From: Novosphingobium kaempferiae
Lineage (GTDB): Bacteria > Pseudomonadota > Alphaproteobacteria > Sphingomonadales > Sphingomonadaceae
Assembly: GCF_021227995.1 (NCBI RefSeq)
Contig: NZ_CP089301.1
Location: 3,410,001 to 3,474,000 of the forward strand
Direction of reading: 5' to 3'
Length of the DNA: 64,000 bases
Shown piece by piece: positions 36,914 through 45,898 of the stretch. Positions within the stretch are counted from its first letter, which is position 1; each line of letters begins with the position of its first letter. The notes below the pieces were generated by a model. It ran no database searches. It had not been told where the DNA came from and saw nothing but the letters and a program-made list of their open reading frames with translations. A program made the position numbers and the translations under genes.

Positions 36914-37108
36914 GGGCTTCGACAAGCTCAGCCTGAGCGGGTTGATAGCGCTGCGCTTTTCCTCAAACCTTCACCGTCATCCCCGCGCAGGCGGGGATCC
37001 ATCTGACGCACGTGCAACAGGCAATGTCAGGAGATGGGTTCCCGCCTTCGCGGGAATGACGGTGCAACAATTCTTCCAACCCGCTCAGGCTGAGCCTGTC
37101 GAAGCCCC
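36914..37108. repeat. nested palindromes (two families)
   Basis: The outer arms 36914-36943 (CTTCGACAAGCTCAGCCTGA family) and 37078-37108 are reverse complements. Inside them a second pair, 36972-37003 and 37033-37064 (ACCGTCATCCCCGC / GCGGGAATGACGGT), forms another hairpin. A further partial copy of a related hairpin lies at 37137-37165. No gene fits the 294-bp gap 36877-37170. Confidence 0.85.
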
Positions 37109-37170
37109 ATCGGCAGGACACCTCCTGAAGACCGCCAGCGGTCCCGGCCTTCGCCGGGACGACGCCGCCC

Positions 37171-38040
37171 TCACTTCGGCTGGTAGGTCTGGTCCACGCC
37201 GGGGAAACTGCGTTCGCGCACTTCCGCCGCGTACTGCGCCGCGGCTTCGGTCACGACCGAGGCCATGTCCGCATAACGCTTCACGAAACGCGGCACCCGC
37301 TCGAACATGCCGAGCATGTCCTCGGTGACGAGCACCTGCCCGTCGCACTGGGCCGAACCGCCGATGCCGATGCTGGGGCAGGCAATGGCCTTCGTGGCCT
37401 CGATGGCGATGGGTTCCACCACACCCTCGATCACGATGGAGAACGCACCGGCCTGATCGAGCGCCTTTGCGTCGGACACGATCTTGGCCGCTTCCTCGTC
37501 GCTGCGTCCGCGCGCGTTGTAGCCGCCGAGCACGTTCACCGCCTGCGGGGTCAGGCCGATGTGGCCCTGCACCGGGATGCCGCGTTCGTTGAGGAAGCGG
37601 ACGGTCTCGGCCATGGCGGCGCCGCCTTCCAGCTTCACGCCCGCGCAGCCGGTTTCCTTGAGCAGCCGTGCGGCGTTCTCGAAGGCCTGCTGGGGGGACT
37701 GCTCGTAAGTGCCGAAGGGCATGTCGACGATGACGGCCGCGTGATAGCTGCCGCGCACCACGGCGGCGCCGTGCGCGATCATCATCTCCAGCGTCACCGG
37801 CACGCTGGAGGGCAGCCCGTAGATCACCTGCCCCAGACTGTCGCCGACCAGCAGCAGGTCGCAATGCGCGTCGAGCAGCTGCGCCTGCCGCGCGGTATAG
37901 GCGGTCAGCATGACGATCGGTTCGGCGGTGACGCCGTCCTTCTTGCGTCGGCGAATCGCCGGGATCGTCAGGCGCTTCATCGGCGCCGGGGTTGGATTCG
38001 CGCGGCTGGTCGCGGTGTCGAGCTGGAAGGTCGTGGACAT
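37171..38040 (-). CDS. panB: 3-methyl-2-oxobutanoate hydroxymethyltransferase
   Basis: Makes ketopantoate from ketoisovalerate and methylene-THF, the first pantothenate step. 289 residues from ATG 38040. Conserved motifs are '[18 protein letters not shown]', '[13 protein letters not shown]' and '[16 protein letters not shown]', and '[15 protein letters not shown]' near the C-terminal part. No panC lies nearby. Confidence 0.95.
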   Translation of the reverse strand: MSTTFQLDTATSRANPTPAPMKRLTIPAIRRRKKDGVTAEPIVMLTAYTARQAQLLDAHCDLLLVGDSLGQVIYGLPSSVPVTLEMMIAHGAAVVRGSYHAAVIVDMPFGTYEQSPQQAFENAARLLKETGCAGVKLEGGAAMAETVRFLNERGIPVQGHIGLTPQAVNVLGGYNARGRSDEEAAKIVSDAKALDQAGAFSIVIEGVVEPIAIEATKAIACPSIGIGGSAQCDGQVLVTEDMLGMFERVPRFVKRYADMASVVTEAAAQYAAEVRERSFPGVDQTYQPK

Positions 38041-38226
38041 GACGGGGCTTTTAGCGACGCTGCTGGCCCCCGGCAAATCTCCAGACTGGCCCGCGCCATC
38101 CGTGCGCCGCGCGATTAACACCGAATGTAGAAAGAATATTACAATCTTGGGGAATTTCCGACAGAGGGCTCTTGCCAAGCGCCTTCGTGTCGTTAGCCTC
38201 CCGCCATTCGCAATTCGGGGTTCCAC

Positions 38227-39792
38227 ATGTTCGGACGCGTTAAGCCGCTCGACGCCATTCTGGCGACAGCGGAAAAGAAATCTCTTCACCGATCACTCGG
38301 GCCCGTACAGCTGACCCTTCTGGGCGTCGGCGCCATCATCGGCACCGGCATCTTCGTGCTCACCGCTGCGGCGGCGCAGAAGGCCGGACCGGGCATGATG
38401 TGGAGCTTCGTCATCGCCGGCTTCGTCTGCGCGGTGGCGGCACTGTGCTATTCGGAACTCGCTTCGATGGTGCCGGTTTCCGGCTCCGCCTACACTTACT
38501 CCTACGCCGTGGTTGGCGAACTGCTGGCCTGGATGGTCGGCTGGGCGCTGATCCTCGAATATGCCGTCGCGGCATCGGCGGTCTCGGTCGGCTGGTCCGG
38601 CTACTTCATGGGTCTGCTGAAAAGTCTGACGGGGTTCGAGTTACCGGCGATGCTCTCCGCCGGGCCGACCTGGTCGCTTTCGGGCGTCGACTTCTCCAGC
38701 GGCATCATCAACGTTCCCGCCGTCGTCGTGGCGCTGGCCGTGACCATGCTGCTGATGATCGGCACCAAGGAAAGCGCCACCTTCAACGCCATCCTCGTCG
38801 CCATCAAGGTCGCCGCGCTGACGATGTTCATCGCGCTCGCGCTGCCCTCGATGAATTCCGAGCATTTCGCGCCCTTCGCCCCCAACGGCTGGTTTGGCCC
38901 CGCAGGGACGAGCGGCATGGGCATCGTCGGCGCCGCGTCGTCGATCTTCTTCGCCTATGTCGGCTTCGACGCGGTTTCGACCGCTGCCGAGGAAACCCGT
39001 GATCCGCAGCGCAACGTGCCGATCGGCCTGATCGGCAGCCTTGCGCTGTGTACGGTGTTCTATCTGCTCGTCGCGGGCGGAGCGATCGGCGCCATCGGCG
39101 CGCAGCCGACCGCTCTGGGCGTGCAGCCGGGCTCGGCCGAGTTCGCCGCACAGTGCGCCGCGCTCGCCGCCAAGGGCGAGACGCCGCTGGTCTGCTCGAA
39201 CGAGGCGCTGGCCCACGTCCTGCGCTCGATCAACTACACCCGCGCTGGCGACCTCATCGGCCTCGCCGCCAACCTGGCGCTGCCCTCGGTCATCCTGATG
39301 ATGCTCTACGGCCAGACCCGCATCTTCTTCGTCATGGCCCGCGACGGCCTGCTGCCGGAGAAGCTGGCGACCATCCACCCCAAGTGGAAGACCCCGCACA
39401 TCGTGACGCTGCTGACCGGCATCTTCGTGGCGATCGCCGCTGCGCTACTGCCCGTCGGCCAGCTTGCCGACATCTCCAACTCGGGCACGCTCTTCGCGTT
39501 CTTCATGGTGTCGGTCGCGGTGCTGATCCTGCGCCTGCGCGATCCGCAGCGCGTGCGTCCGTTCCGCACCCCGCTGGTGTGGATCGTTGCTCCGATCGCG
39601 GCGCTGGGCTGCGTCATCCTGTTCTTCAACCTGCCGACCGAGGCGATGCTGGTGCTTCCCATCTGGGGCGCCATCGGCCTCGCGTTCTACTTCGGCTACG
39701 GCTACCGCAAGAGCCACGTCGGCCGCGGCATCGTTGAAGTCCACGAAGAGGACGACGACGTGCCGCCGCAGCCGGTGCCGCCGATCTCCTGA
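38227..39792 (+). CDS. APC-family amino acid permease
   Basis: 521 residues with about 12-13 membrane helices. '[23 protein letters not shown]' is the unwound TM1 substrate site of the amino acid-polyamine-organocation superfamily, and '[22 protein letters not shown]' is typical of the cationic amino acid transporter (CAT) branch. The short acidic C-terminal tail is cytoplasmic. Transcribed alone, with a strong terminator after the stop. The actual substrate cannot be read from the sequence. Confidence 0.9.
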   Translation: MFGRVKPLDAILATAEKKSLHRSLGPVQLTLLGVGAIIGTGIFVLTAAAAQKAGPGMMWSFVIAGFVCAVAALCYSELASMVPVSGSAYTYSYAVVGELLAWMVGWALILEYAVAASAVSVGWSGYFMGLLKSLTGFELPAMLSAGPTWSLSGVDFSSGIINVPAVVVALAVTMLLMIGTKESATFNAILVAIKVAALTMFIALALPSMNSEHFAPFAPNGWFGPAGTSGMGIVGAASSIFFAYVGFDAVSTAAEETRDPQRNVPIGLIGSLALCTVFYLLVAGGAIGAIGAQPTALGVQPGSAEFAAQCAALAAKGETPLVCSNEALAHVLRSINYTRAGDLIGLAANLALPSVILMMLYGQTRIFFVMARDGLLPEKLATIHPKWKTPHIVTLLTGIFVAIAAALLPVGQLADISNSGTLFAFFMVSVAVLILRLRDPQRVRPFRTPLVWIVAPIAALGCVILFFNLPTEAMLVLPIWGAIGLAFYFGYGYRKSHVGRGIVEVHEEDDDVPPQPVPPIS

Positions 39793-39816
39793 TCGGCGCT
39801 ACGCTGGAAAAACGGG

Positions 39817-39846
39817 AAAGGGGAGCGCGATGCGCTCCCCTTTTTT
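39817..39846 (+). terminator. rho-independent terminator after the permease
   Basis: AAAGGGGAGCGC-GATG-CGCTCCCC followed by six T, 25 nt downstream of the permease stop: a long GC stem with a short loop. Confidence 0.93.
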
Positions 39847-40055
39847 GTGCTCGCTCGATGCACCGGTCATGCCGGGCTTATCCACAGCCTTGCCGACAGG
39901 GCTGCCCGGGCGGCCAAGCAGGCAAGGCGAGATCGCGAACGGGGCCTGTGCGATTTGGCCCGCTTGCCAGCGCCCCTTCGCCGCCAGCACTCTCCGCTCG
40001 CGGCCCTGTCAGGGCCGGGGCCCGATGTCGGCCCGCATCCAGGAGAGTGACCGTC

Positions 40056-40403
40056 ATGCACATGTTGGATTGGAACGAGTACCGCAGCCAGATCCTCGCC
40101 GGAGTGGGCGCCATCGGCAAGCTCAGCCCCGAAACGACGCGCGGCTATGCGGCGCTGAGCGGCGCGTCGGCCAAGACCGGCCACCTCGACGCCAAGACCC
40201 GCGAACTGATCGCGGCGGCCGTCGCCATCACGCTACGCTGCGACGGCTGCATCACGGTGCATACCAAGGCCGCGCGCGATGCGGGTGCGACGGTGGAGGA
40301 ACTGGCCGAGGCGCTCGGCATCGGGATCGCCCTCAATGCCGGTGCGGCGCTGGTCTACTCGACCCGCGCGATGGATGCCTTCGCGGCGGCGGGCGAAGTC
40401 TGA
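40056..40403 (+). CDS. AhpD/carboxymuconolactone decarboxylase-like protein
   Basis: 115 residues, all helical. The redox motif Cys62-Asp-Gly-Cys65 with His69 in 'RCDGCITVHTKAA' is the AhpD-type peroxidase-partner signature, with Glu50 also in place. The start has AGGAG 10 nt upstream; a second ATG lies two codons later. It could act in peroxide defence or be an enzyme of the wider CMD superfamily. Confidence 0.85.
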   Translation: MHMLDWNEYRSQILAGVGAIGKLSPETTRGYAALSGASAKTGHLDAKTRELIAAAVAITLRCDGCITVHTKAARDAGATVEELAEALGIGIALNAGAALVYSTRAMDAFAAAGEV

Positions 40404-40448
40404 CAACGATGTGAGGAAAGGGTTCGGAGCCGTTGGTTCCGGAAGAAA

Positions 40449-40524
40449 TGGTGACCCCTACGGGAATCGAACCCGTGTTTCAGCCGTGAAAGGGCCGCGT
40501 CCTAGACCGCTAGACGAAGGGGCC
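40449..40524 (-). tRNA. tRNA-Glu (TTC)
   Basis: On the minus strand the acceptor GGCCCCT pairs with AGGGGTC, CCA is encoded, and the anticodon loop CTTTCAC gives TTC. Same sequence as the copy at 40674-40749. Confidence 0.95.
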
Positions 40525-40561
40525 ATGATGCCTTTTCGAACGACCACACGATTGCATCGAA

Positions 40562-40637
40562 TGGTGACCCCTACGGGACTCGAACCCGTGTTTTCGCCGT
40601 GAGAGGGCGACGTCCTAGACCGCTAGACGAAGGGGCC
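40562..40637 (-). tRNA. tRNA-Glu (CTC)
   Basis: Same body as the flanking copies, but the anticodon loop CTCTCAC gives CTC, reading GAG. The anticodon stem and T-arm carry compensated changes. CCA is encoded. Confidence 0.95.
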
Positions 40638-40673
40638 AAAAGGCCATTTCAAGCTGCCGTTCGATGCAACCGA

Positions 40674-40749
40674 TGGTGACCCCTACGGGAATCGAACCCG
40701 TGTTTCAGCCGTGAAAGGGCCGCGTCCTAGACCGCTAGACGAAGGGGCC
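40674..40749 (-). tRNA. tRNA-Glu (TTC)
   Basis: Second copy of the TTC isoacceptor, 36 nt from the CTC copy. The three genes are regularly spaced and probably form one transcript read towards lower coordinates, with this gene first. Confidence 0.95.
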
Positions 40750-40841
40750 AAACCGGGTTGCGCCGGAGGCAGGACCGGGCCTCTAGCCGTGGGTCCGGGG
40801 GTGGTCAACCCTTATCTCGCAACTTTTTTGAAGGTTTCCTT

Positions 40842-42641
40842 TCAGTCGCAGAAGGCTGCGTCGTCGAAGTGCAGTTCGGCTGCCGGGCGGCTGCCCCAGT
40901 CGTCGATCCTGGCCCGTCCGGCGAGCCATAGCTTGCGTCCCTGCGCGGCGTGGAGGAGGGCCTGCCCCATGTCCGTCTCGGCGCTACGGAAGGCCATGGC
41001 CTTGAACCGTCCGCCGTCGGGGCCGGAGACGATCAGGCGCAGGTGATCCGCGCCCACCACATCCGCCTTGACGATCCGCACAGGACCTACGGCCACGCGC
41101 GGTCCGGGCCAACCCATGCCGTAGGGGCCCGCGCTCTCCAGCGTCTCCACCAGCGAGGGGACGAGGCCGCCGGGCGACACCGCAAGGTCGAGCAGCATGT
41201 GCCGGTTGGCGCTCGCCATCGAGACGTCGGCGGCAAGGCGTTCGTCCAGCCACTCCGACAGGGCTTCCAGCTTGTCCGACGCGATGGTGAGGCCGCAGGC
41301 CATGGCGTGTCCGCCGCCCGCGACCAGCAGCCCGGCCTCGCGCGCGGCGATGATCGCGGCGCCGAGGTCCACGCCGGGGATCGAGCGGCCAGAGCCCTTG
41401 CCATTGCCTGCATCGTCGGCGTCGAGCGCGATGACGATGGCGGGCTTGCCGGTCTTCTCCTTGATGCGGCCCGCGACGATGCCGATCACGCCGGGGTGCC
41501 AGCCTTCGCCCGCGCAGACGATGACCGAGCGGTTGTGCTGGCGGTCGATCTGCGCCTCGGCCATTTCCTGCACCGCCTGCTCGATGGCGCGGCGCTCGTC
41601 GTTGAGGCGGGAAAGCTGCGCGGCGATGTCGCGCGCCTCGTCGGCGTCGGTGGTGGTCAGCAGGCGCACGCCGAGCGTCGATTCGCCCACGCGCCCGCCC
41701 GCATTTATGCGCGGGCCGAGCGCGAAGCCGAGGTCGCTGCAGGTCGGCGCGCGGCCGAGGCGGCTTGCGTCGATCAGCGCCGACATGCCGATATTGTCGC
41801 GCTTGGCCATGACCTTGAGGCCCTGCGCCACCAGCGCCCGGTTGAGGCCGTGCAGCGCCGCGACGTCGGCCACGGTGCCGAGCGCGACGAGATCGAGCAG
41901 GGCGAACAGGTCGGGCTCGCGCCGGCTCTCGAAGTAGCCGCGGCGGCGCAGCGTGCGCACGGTCGCCACCGCCAGCAGGAACGCGACACCCACGGCGGCG
42001 AGGTGGCCGTGGGATGCGGCCAGTTCGTCCTCGTCCAGCCGGTTCGGATTGACCAGCGCGGCGGCGCGGGGAAGCACGGGCGAGCACTTGTGGTGATCGA
42101 CCACGATCACGTCGACGCCCGCGCCGTGCGCCATCTCCAGCGCTTCGTGGGCCATCGCGCCGCAGTCCACGGTGACGATCAGGCTGGAGCCTTCGCCCGC
42201 GATGCGCACCAGCGCCTCGCCCGAGGGGCCGTAGCCTTCGAGCAGGCGGTCGGGGATGTAGTAGCGCGCCTGATGGCCGAGCCCGCGCAGCAGCAGGATC
42301 AGCAGCGCGGCGCTGGTCGCGCCATCGACGTCGTAGTCGCCGTAGACGGTGACGGTCTCGTCGGTCATCACCGCCTGCGCCAGGCGCTCCGCCGCCGCGT
42401 CCATGTCGCGGAAGGCGGAAGGATCGGGCAGGAAGGCCCGCAGCGACGGGTTGCGGTGACGCTCCAGATCATCCCGCGCGACGCCGCGTGCGAGCAGGAG
42501 CTGGGTGACGATATCGTCTTCGAGACCGGCAGGGCCGCCGCCGAACCTCTCGCTGAGGTCCATGTTGCCGCCGCGCCAGCGCCAGGCCTTGCCCGTCAGC
42601 GAGCGGTCGATCCCGAAGACACAGGCGGATCGTGATTCCAT
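40842..42641 (-). CDS. recJ: single-stranded-DNA exonuclease RecJ
   Basis: 5'-3' ssDNA exonuclease of recombination and mismatch repair. 599 residues. Motif I 'YGDYDVDGATS' (Asp102, Asp104, Asp106) and motif III DHH at 181-183 bind Mn2+/Mg2+; 'GGGHAMACGLTI' is the DHHA1 signature. The start at 42641 keeps the N-terminal 'FGIDRSLTGKAWRWR', a conserved opening in this family. Divergent from the secreted protein gene. Confidence 0.94.
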   Translation of the reverse strand: MESRSACVFGIDRSLTGKAWRWRGGNMDLSERFGGGPAGLEDDIVTQLLLARGVARDDLERHRNPSLRAFLPDPSAFRDMDAAAERLAQAVMTDETVTVYGDYDVDGATSAALLILLLRGLGHQARYYIPDRLLEGYGPSGEALVRIAGEGSSLIVTVDCGAMAHEALEMAHGAGVDVIVVDHHKCSPVLPRAAALVNPNRLDEDELAASHGHLAAVGVAFLLAVATVRTLRRRGYFESRREPDLFALLDLVALGTVADVAALHGLNRALVAQGLKVMAKRDNIGMSALIDASRLGRAPTCSDLGFALGPRINAGGRVGESTLGVRLLTTTDADEARDIAAQLSRLNDERRAIEQAVQEMAEAQIDRQHNRSVIVCAGEGWHPGVIGIVAGRIKEKTGKPAIVIALDADDAGNGKGSGRSIPGVDLGAAIIAAREAGLLVAGGGHAMACGLTIASDKLEALSEWLDERLAADVSMASANRHMLLDLAVSPGGLVPSLVETLESAGPYGMGWPGPRVAVGPVRIVKADVVGADHLRLIVSGPDGGRFKAMAFRSAETDMGQALLHAAQGRKLWLAGRARIDDWGSRPAAELHFDDAAFCD

Positions 42642-42776
42642 GCGCCCGCACTACCGCAGCCGCTCTTGGACGGAAAGTCTCGGCGCTTCGTCGGTCCCCG
42701 CATTTCGTGACGGCATTTGTCGTTAGTTGGCCGCGATGTGGCGAAGTAAGGTCGAGGAAACGGGGAAGGAGAGTTC

Positions 42777-44012
42777 ATGATGTTCGCAAGTAGAGCTGCG
42801 CGTATTGCCTTGGTCGTCGTGCCGCTGGGGGCAGTCCCGGTCGTCGTGCTGGCGGCGGCGGATACTGCGCCCGTCGCCCGTTACGACATGCGCGCGGGCA
42901 CCGTCTCCGGCTTCGGAGGCATGGGTGGCGGCATGGGCGCGGCGATGAGCATGATGATGGGCGGGGGCGGCAGCAACGTACAGCACGAACTCTACCTGCG
43001 GCTCGGTTCGGCACAGACGCCCGCGGGTGGCAAGGCCAAGGCCGACCACTTCGTCCCGCCAGCTGCCAAGCTCGGCAAGTCGGTGGCGCTGGTCGCTCCG
43101 CCCAAGCCCGAGGGTGATCCTGAAATCCTGCCGGAGAAGCCCAAGGGGCGACTGCTGATCTTCTGGGGCTGTGGGGAACACGCGCCCAAGGGGCAGCCGG
43201 TCGTGCTCGATTTCGCGAAGATCGCGGCGGGGCAGAAGCCGCCCGCGCTGCCGGGCTCGGCGGTGCTGCGCGACTGGGGGCCGACACAGGACAATTCGCG
43301 CAGCTTCTCGCGCTGGCCCGCGGATGACCACAAGTTCGTCAAGGCGGACAGTTCGCTGATCGGTCCGCAGAAGGTGGTGAGCACCTATGCGCCGGAGATG
43401 AACTTCACGCTGACGAAGGACTTCATGGCGCCGATCACCTCGCGCACCGCGACTTTGCCGAGCGGCGCGTCGCGGCTGAGCTGGACCGGGATACCGGGCG
43501 CGACGGCGTGGCTGGCGTTCCTGACGGGCGGCAAGCAGGGCCCCGGCGGCGAGGCGATGGGCGACGTGGTGATGTGGACCAGCAGCGCCGACAAGCAGTT
43601 CGGCGGCGGCTTGATGGACTGGATCACGCCCGACCAGGCGGCCTCGCTGGTGAAGACCGGCACGCTGATGGCGCCGACCGCGACCAGTTGCGTGATCCCG
43701 GCGGAGGTCGTCGCTGCATCGCCGGACTTCCGCGTGGGTACGCTGACCGCCTTCGGGCCTCAGGAAAGCTTCGCCTATCCCCCGCGTCCCGCCGATCCGA
43801 AGATCGCGTGGAAGCCCGAATGGACCGCGCGCATCCGCCATCGCTCGACGACCAGTTGGATGCAGGCACAGGGCATGAGCATGAGCGCGGCGGGGATGCA
43901 GGACGCGGAAGGGGAGGATGAGAAGAAGCCCGCGTGCAAGCCGAAGAAGGGGCTGGGTGGCATGCTCGGCGGGCTTGGGGGTATGATGGGCGGAGGCAAC
44001 AAGGGCTGCTGA
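42777..44012 (+). CDS. secreted Gly/Met-rich protein of unknown function
   Basis: 411 residues. A signal peptide (cleavage near VVVLAAADT) is followed by a low-complexity Gly-Met block ('MGGGMGAAMSMMMGGGG', residues ~49-65), a large unrecognised middle region ('GRLLIFWGCGEHAPKGQP', 'AWLAFLTGGKQGPGGEAMGD') and a C-terminal tail 'GGMLGGLGGMMGGGNKGC' ending in Cys. The next gene begins 4 nt later. Confidence 0.72.
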   Translation: MMFASRAARIALVVVPLGAVPVVVLAAADTAPVARYDMRAGTVSGFGGMGGGMGAAMSMMMGGGGSNVQHELYLRLGSAQTPAGGKAKADHFVPPAAKLGKSVALVAPPKPEGDPEILPEKPKGRLLIFWGCGEHAPKGQPVVLDFAKIAAGQKPPALPGSAVLRDWGPTQDNSRSFSRWPADDHKFVKADSSLIGPQKVVSTYAPEMNFTLTKDFMAPITSRTATLPSGASRLSWTGIPGATAWLAFLTGGKQGPGGEAMGDVVMWTSSADKQFGGGLMDWITPDQAASLVKTGTLMAPTATSCVIPAEVVAASPDFRVGTLTAFGPQESFAYPPRPADPKIAWKPEWTARIRHRSTTSWMQAQGMSMSAAGMQDAEGEDEKKPACKPKKGLGGMLGGLGGMMGGGNKGC

Positions 44013-44016
44013 TTCT

Positions 44017-44490
44017 TTGCTCGCTATCATCTGGCACAGCCGCACCGGCGCCGCCCGTTCCATGGCCGAGGCGCTTTACTCCGGTGCGGAGGCAGATGCG
44101 CGCCTCATCGCCGCTTCGGACGTATCTGCGCAAGACCTGCTGGCGGCCTCGGGCTATGCCTTCGTGTGCCCGGAGAACCTCGGTTCGATGACGGGCATGA
44201 TGAAGGAGATGTTCGACCGCTGCTATTACCCGCTGCTCGGCCGGATAGAGGGGCGGCCCTACGTCACGGCCATCGCGGCGGGATCGGACGGACGCGGCGC
44301 GCAGGCGCAGATCGACCGTATCGTGACCGGCTGGCGGCTGCGGCGGGTGGCGGAACCGGTGATCGTCAACCTCGGCGCACAGACGCCCGAGGCGATCCTC
44401 GCGCCGAAATGCGTGGGGGAGGCTGAGCTGGAAGTATGTCGCGATCTGGGCGCGGCGATGGCGGAAGGGCTGCGGCTGGGAATCTTCTGA
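44017..44490 (+). CDS. flavodoxin/FMN-reductase-like protein
   Basis: 157 residues. 'IIWHSRTGAARSMAEAL' is the phosphate-binding loop of flavodoxins, and 'VCPENLGSMTGMMKEMFDRCYYPL' resembles the flavin loop of NAD(P)H-dependent FMN reductases. Starts with TTG at 44017, 4 nt after the previous stop, so translational coupling is likely. Confidence 0.75.
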   Translation: MLAIIWHSRTGAARSMAEALYSGAEADARLIAASDVSAQDLLAASGYAFVCPENLGSMTGMMKEMFDRCYYPLLGRIEGRPYVTAIAAGSDGRGAQAQIDRIVTGWRLRRVAEPVIVNLGAQTPEAILAPKCVGEAELEVCRDLGAAMAEGLRLGIF

Positions 44491-44519
44491 CGCGGTTTTC
44501 TCAAAAAGGGGACAACAGC

Positions 44520-45326
44520 TTGCCGAACGGACTCGACGGGACGATGGAAATGTTGCCTAGTGCGCATATGGCCGAGGGCGACCAGAAGACCGTAGGGCTT
44601 TCCCTGCTTTTCCACCCCGGCGACCGGCCGGATGCGGATGCTGTCGAGCGGGTGATCGCGACTGCGCGGGAGAACGGCCTGTTCGCCAACGTGACGCTTC
44701 GCCCCCAGGGGGATGCGACTTGGCTGGAAATCCTCGCGAGCGGACTGACTTTCGACCTTCTCGGACTGGAGCCGGGGGAATCGACGTGCGTTCGCGAACC
44801 GATCCAGCGCTTCGGGTTCGAGGAGGATCTGGCTCTCGACGCGCTGGAGGCGATCGAACTGATCCCATCGGGGCACATCATTGCGGGGGCTGGGCTTCAG
44901 CCCGTCGTGCGCGTGATGATGGGGCTCGCCGCCAACATCGCACTCGGGCTGCCCACGGCGCGCGCGGTGGCCTGGGGGCCGGCGAACACGCTGATGGAGC
45001 CCGGCTACTTCTGCCGCATGGTGCTCAACTGGCTGGGCGGCGGCGCCTTTCCGGCGCTGGGGCTGACCGCGCTGCTCCCGGCGCAGGACGGCAGCCTTGC
45101 CAGTCGCGGCCTCGCGCACTTCACCGGGCACGAAATGCAGCTTGAGGGCAGGGCTGACGAGCTTCGCGCAGACACGGCCAAGCTGGCGGTGCGGGTCATC
45201 GACCACTTCGTGCGCAACGGCGCCGTGACCCAGCCGCAGCGCATCGATGCAGGGACGCAAGTGCTGATCGCCGAGCCCTCTCAGGTGGGCAAGCTCGTCT
45301 TCGTCTGGCGCGAGGCGACCGGCTGA
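44520..45326 (+). CDS. DUF4261-like protein
   Basis: 268 residues from a TTG at 44520 with AAGGGG about 8 nt upstream; ATGs at 44544 and 44568 are alternatives. 'AVAWGPANTLMEPGYFCRMV' and 'SRGLAHFTGHEMQLEG' followed by 'IDHFVRNG' recall the DUF4261 family, whose members occur in varied contexts without a defined role. Soluble, no signal peptide. The assignment is by eye only. Confidence 0.6.
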   Translation: MPNGLDGTMEMLPSAHMAEGDQKTVGLSLLFHPGDRPDADAVERVIATARENGLFANVTLRPQGDATWLEILASGLTFDLLGLEPGESTCVREPIQRFGFEEDLALDALEAIELIPSGHIIAGAGLQPVVRVMMGLAANIALGLPTARAVAWGPANTLMEPGYFCRMVLNWLGGGAFPALGLTALLPAQDGSLASRGLAHFTGHEMQLEGRADELRADTAKLAVRVIDHFVRNGAVTQPQRIDAGTQVLIAEPSQVGKLVFVWREATG

Positions 45327-45343
45327 GCGCACGTCGCCGACAC

Positions 45344-45898
45344 TTGTCCTTCCGCTCCGTCAACCGGAGCGACGCCCCCGGCTACGACCCCGGCCTGCAG
45401 CGCCACCACCTGCTGCCGCGCCAGTTGCTGGGGCGCTCCGCGTTTGCGCGCATGCTGGAGGGCATCGGCGACGATAACCGGCGCTTCGACGACTTCCGTG
45501 AGAACGGCCTCCTGCTCCCCTGCGAGGAAACCGCCGCGATGCGCATGGGCCTGCCGCTGCATCGCGGACCGCATCGGCTCTACAGTCAACTCGTGATCGA
45601 GCGGGTCGGGCAGATCGAGAGTGGCTGGGCGGCGCTGCGGGGCAGCGACCCGCAGGCCGCGCTGGTTGAGGCTCAGATGCGCCTCGACCTGTTGCAACGC
45701 GCGCTGCGCCGGTTCCTGCTCGACGGTCGGAAGCGGCGGCTACGGCTCAACCGCCGCGATCCTCTGGGCAAGGGCGTGGACTTCACCGAACTCGACGCAA
45801 TGGCCGAGACGCTCTGGGGCGCAACGGGTGTGTTGGCGGAGGCCATGCCGGTTCAGTCGATGCCGACGAGGCCGCGCATCTCCGCCTTCGCCGACTGA
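45344..45898 (+). CDS. AHH/HNH-superfamily nuclease-like protein
   Basis: 184 residues from a TTG start, 17 nt after the previous stop. 'LQRHHLLPRQLLGRSAFARML' (His21, His22) and 'LPLHRGPHRLYSQLV' (His73, His77) follow the AHH pattern of the HNH/EndoVII superfamily, often found in toxins. Here it is stand-alone, without a secretion or polymorphic-toxin N-terminus. Its last 46 nt overlap the 3' end of the nitronate monooxygenase gene on the other strand. Confidence 0.72.
   Translation: MSFRSVNRSDAPGYDPGLQRHHLLPRQLLGRSAFARMLEGIGDDNRRFDDFRENGLLLPCEETAAMRMGLPLHRGPHRLYSQLVIERVGQIESGWAALRGSDPQAALVEAQMRLDLLQRALRRFLLDGRKRRLRLNRRDPLGKGVDFTELDAMAETLWGATGVLAEAMPVQSMPTRPRISAFAD

Noticed and set aside
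39878..39886. Perfect DnaA box TTATCCACA
   Set aside because: A single box without neighbours, AT-rich DNA or replication genes; not evidence of an origin.
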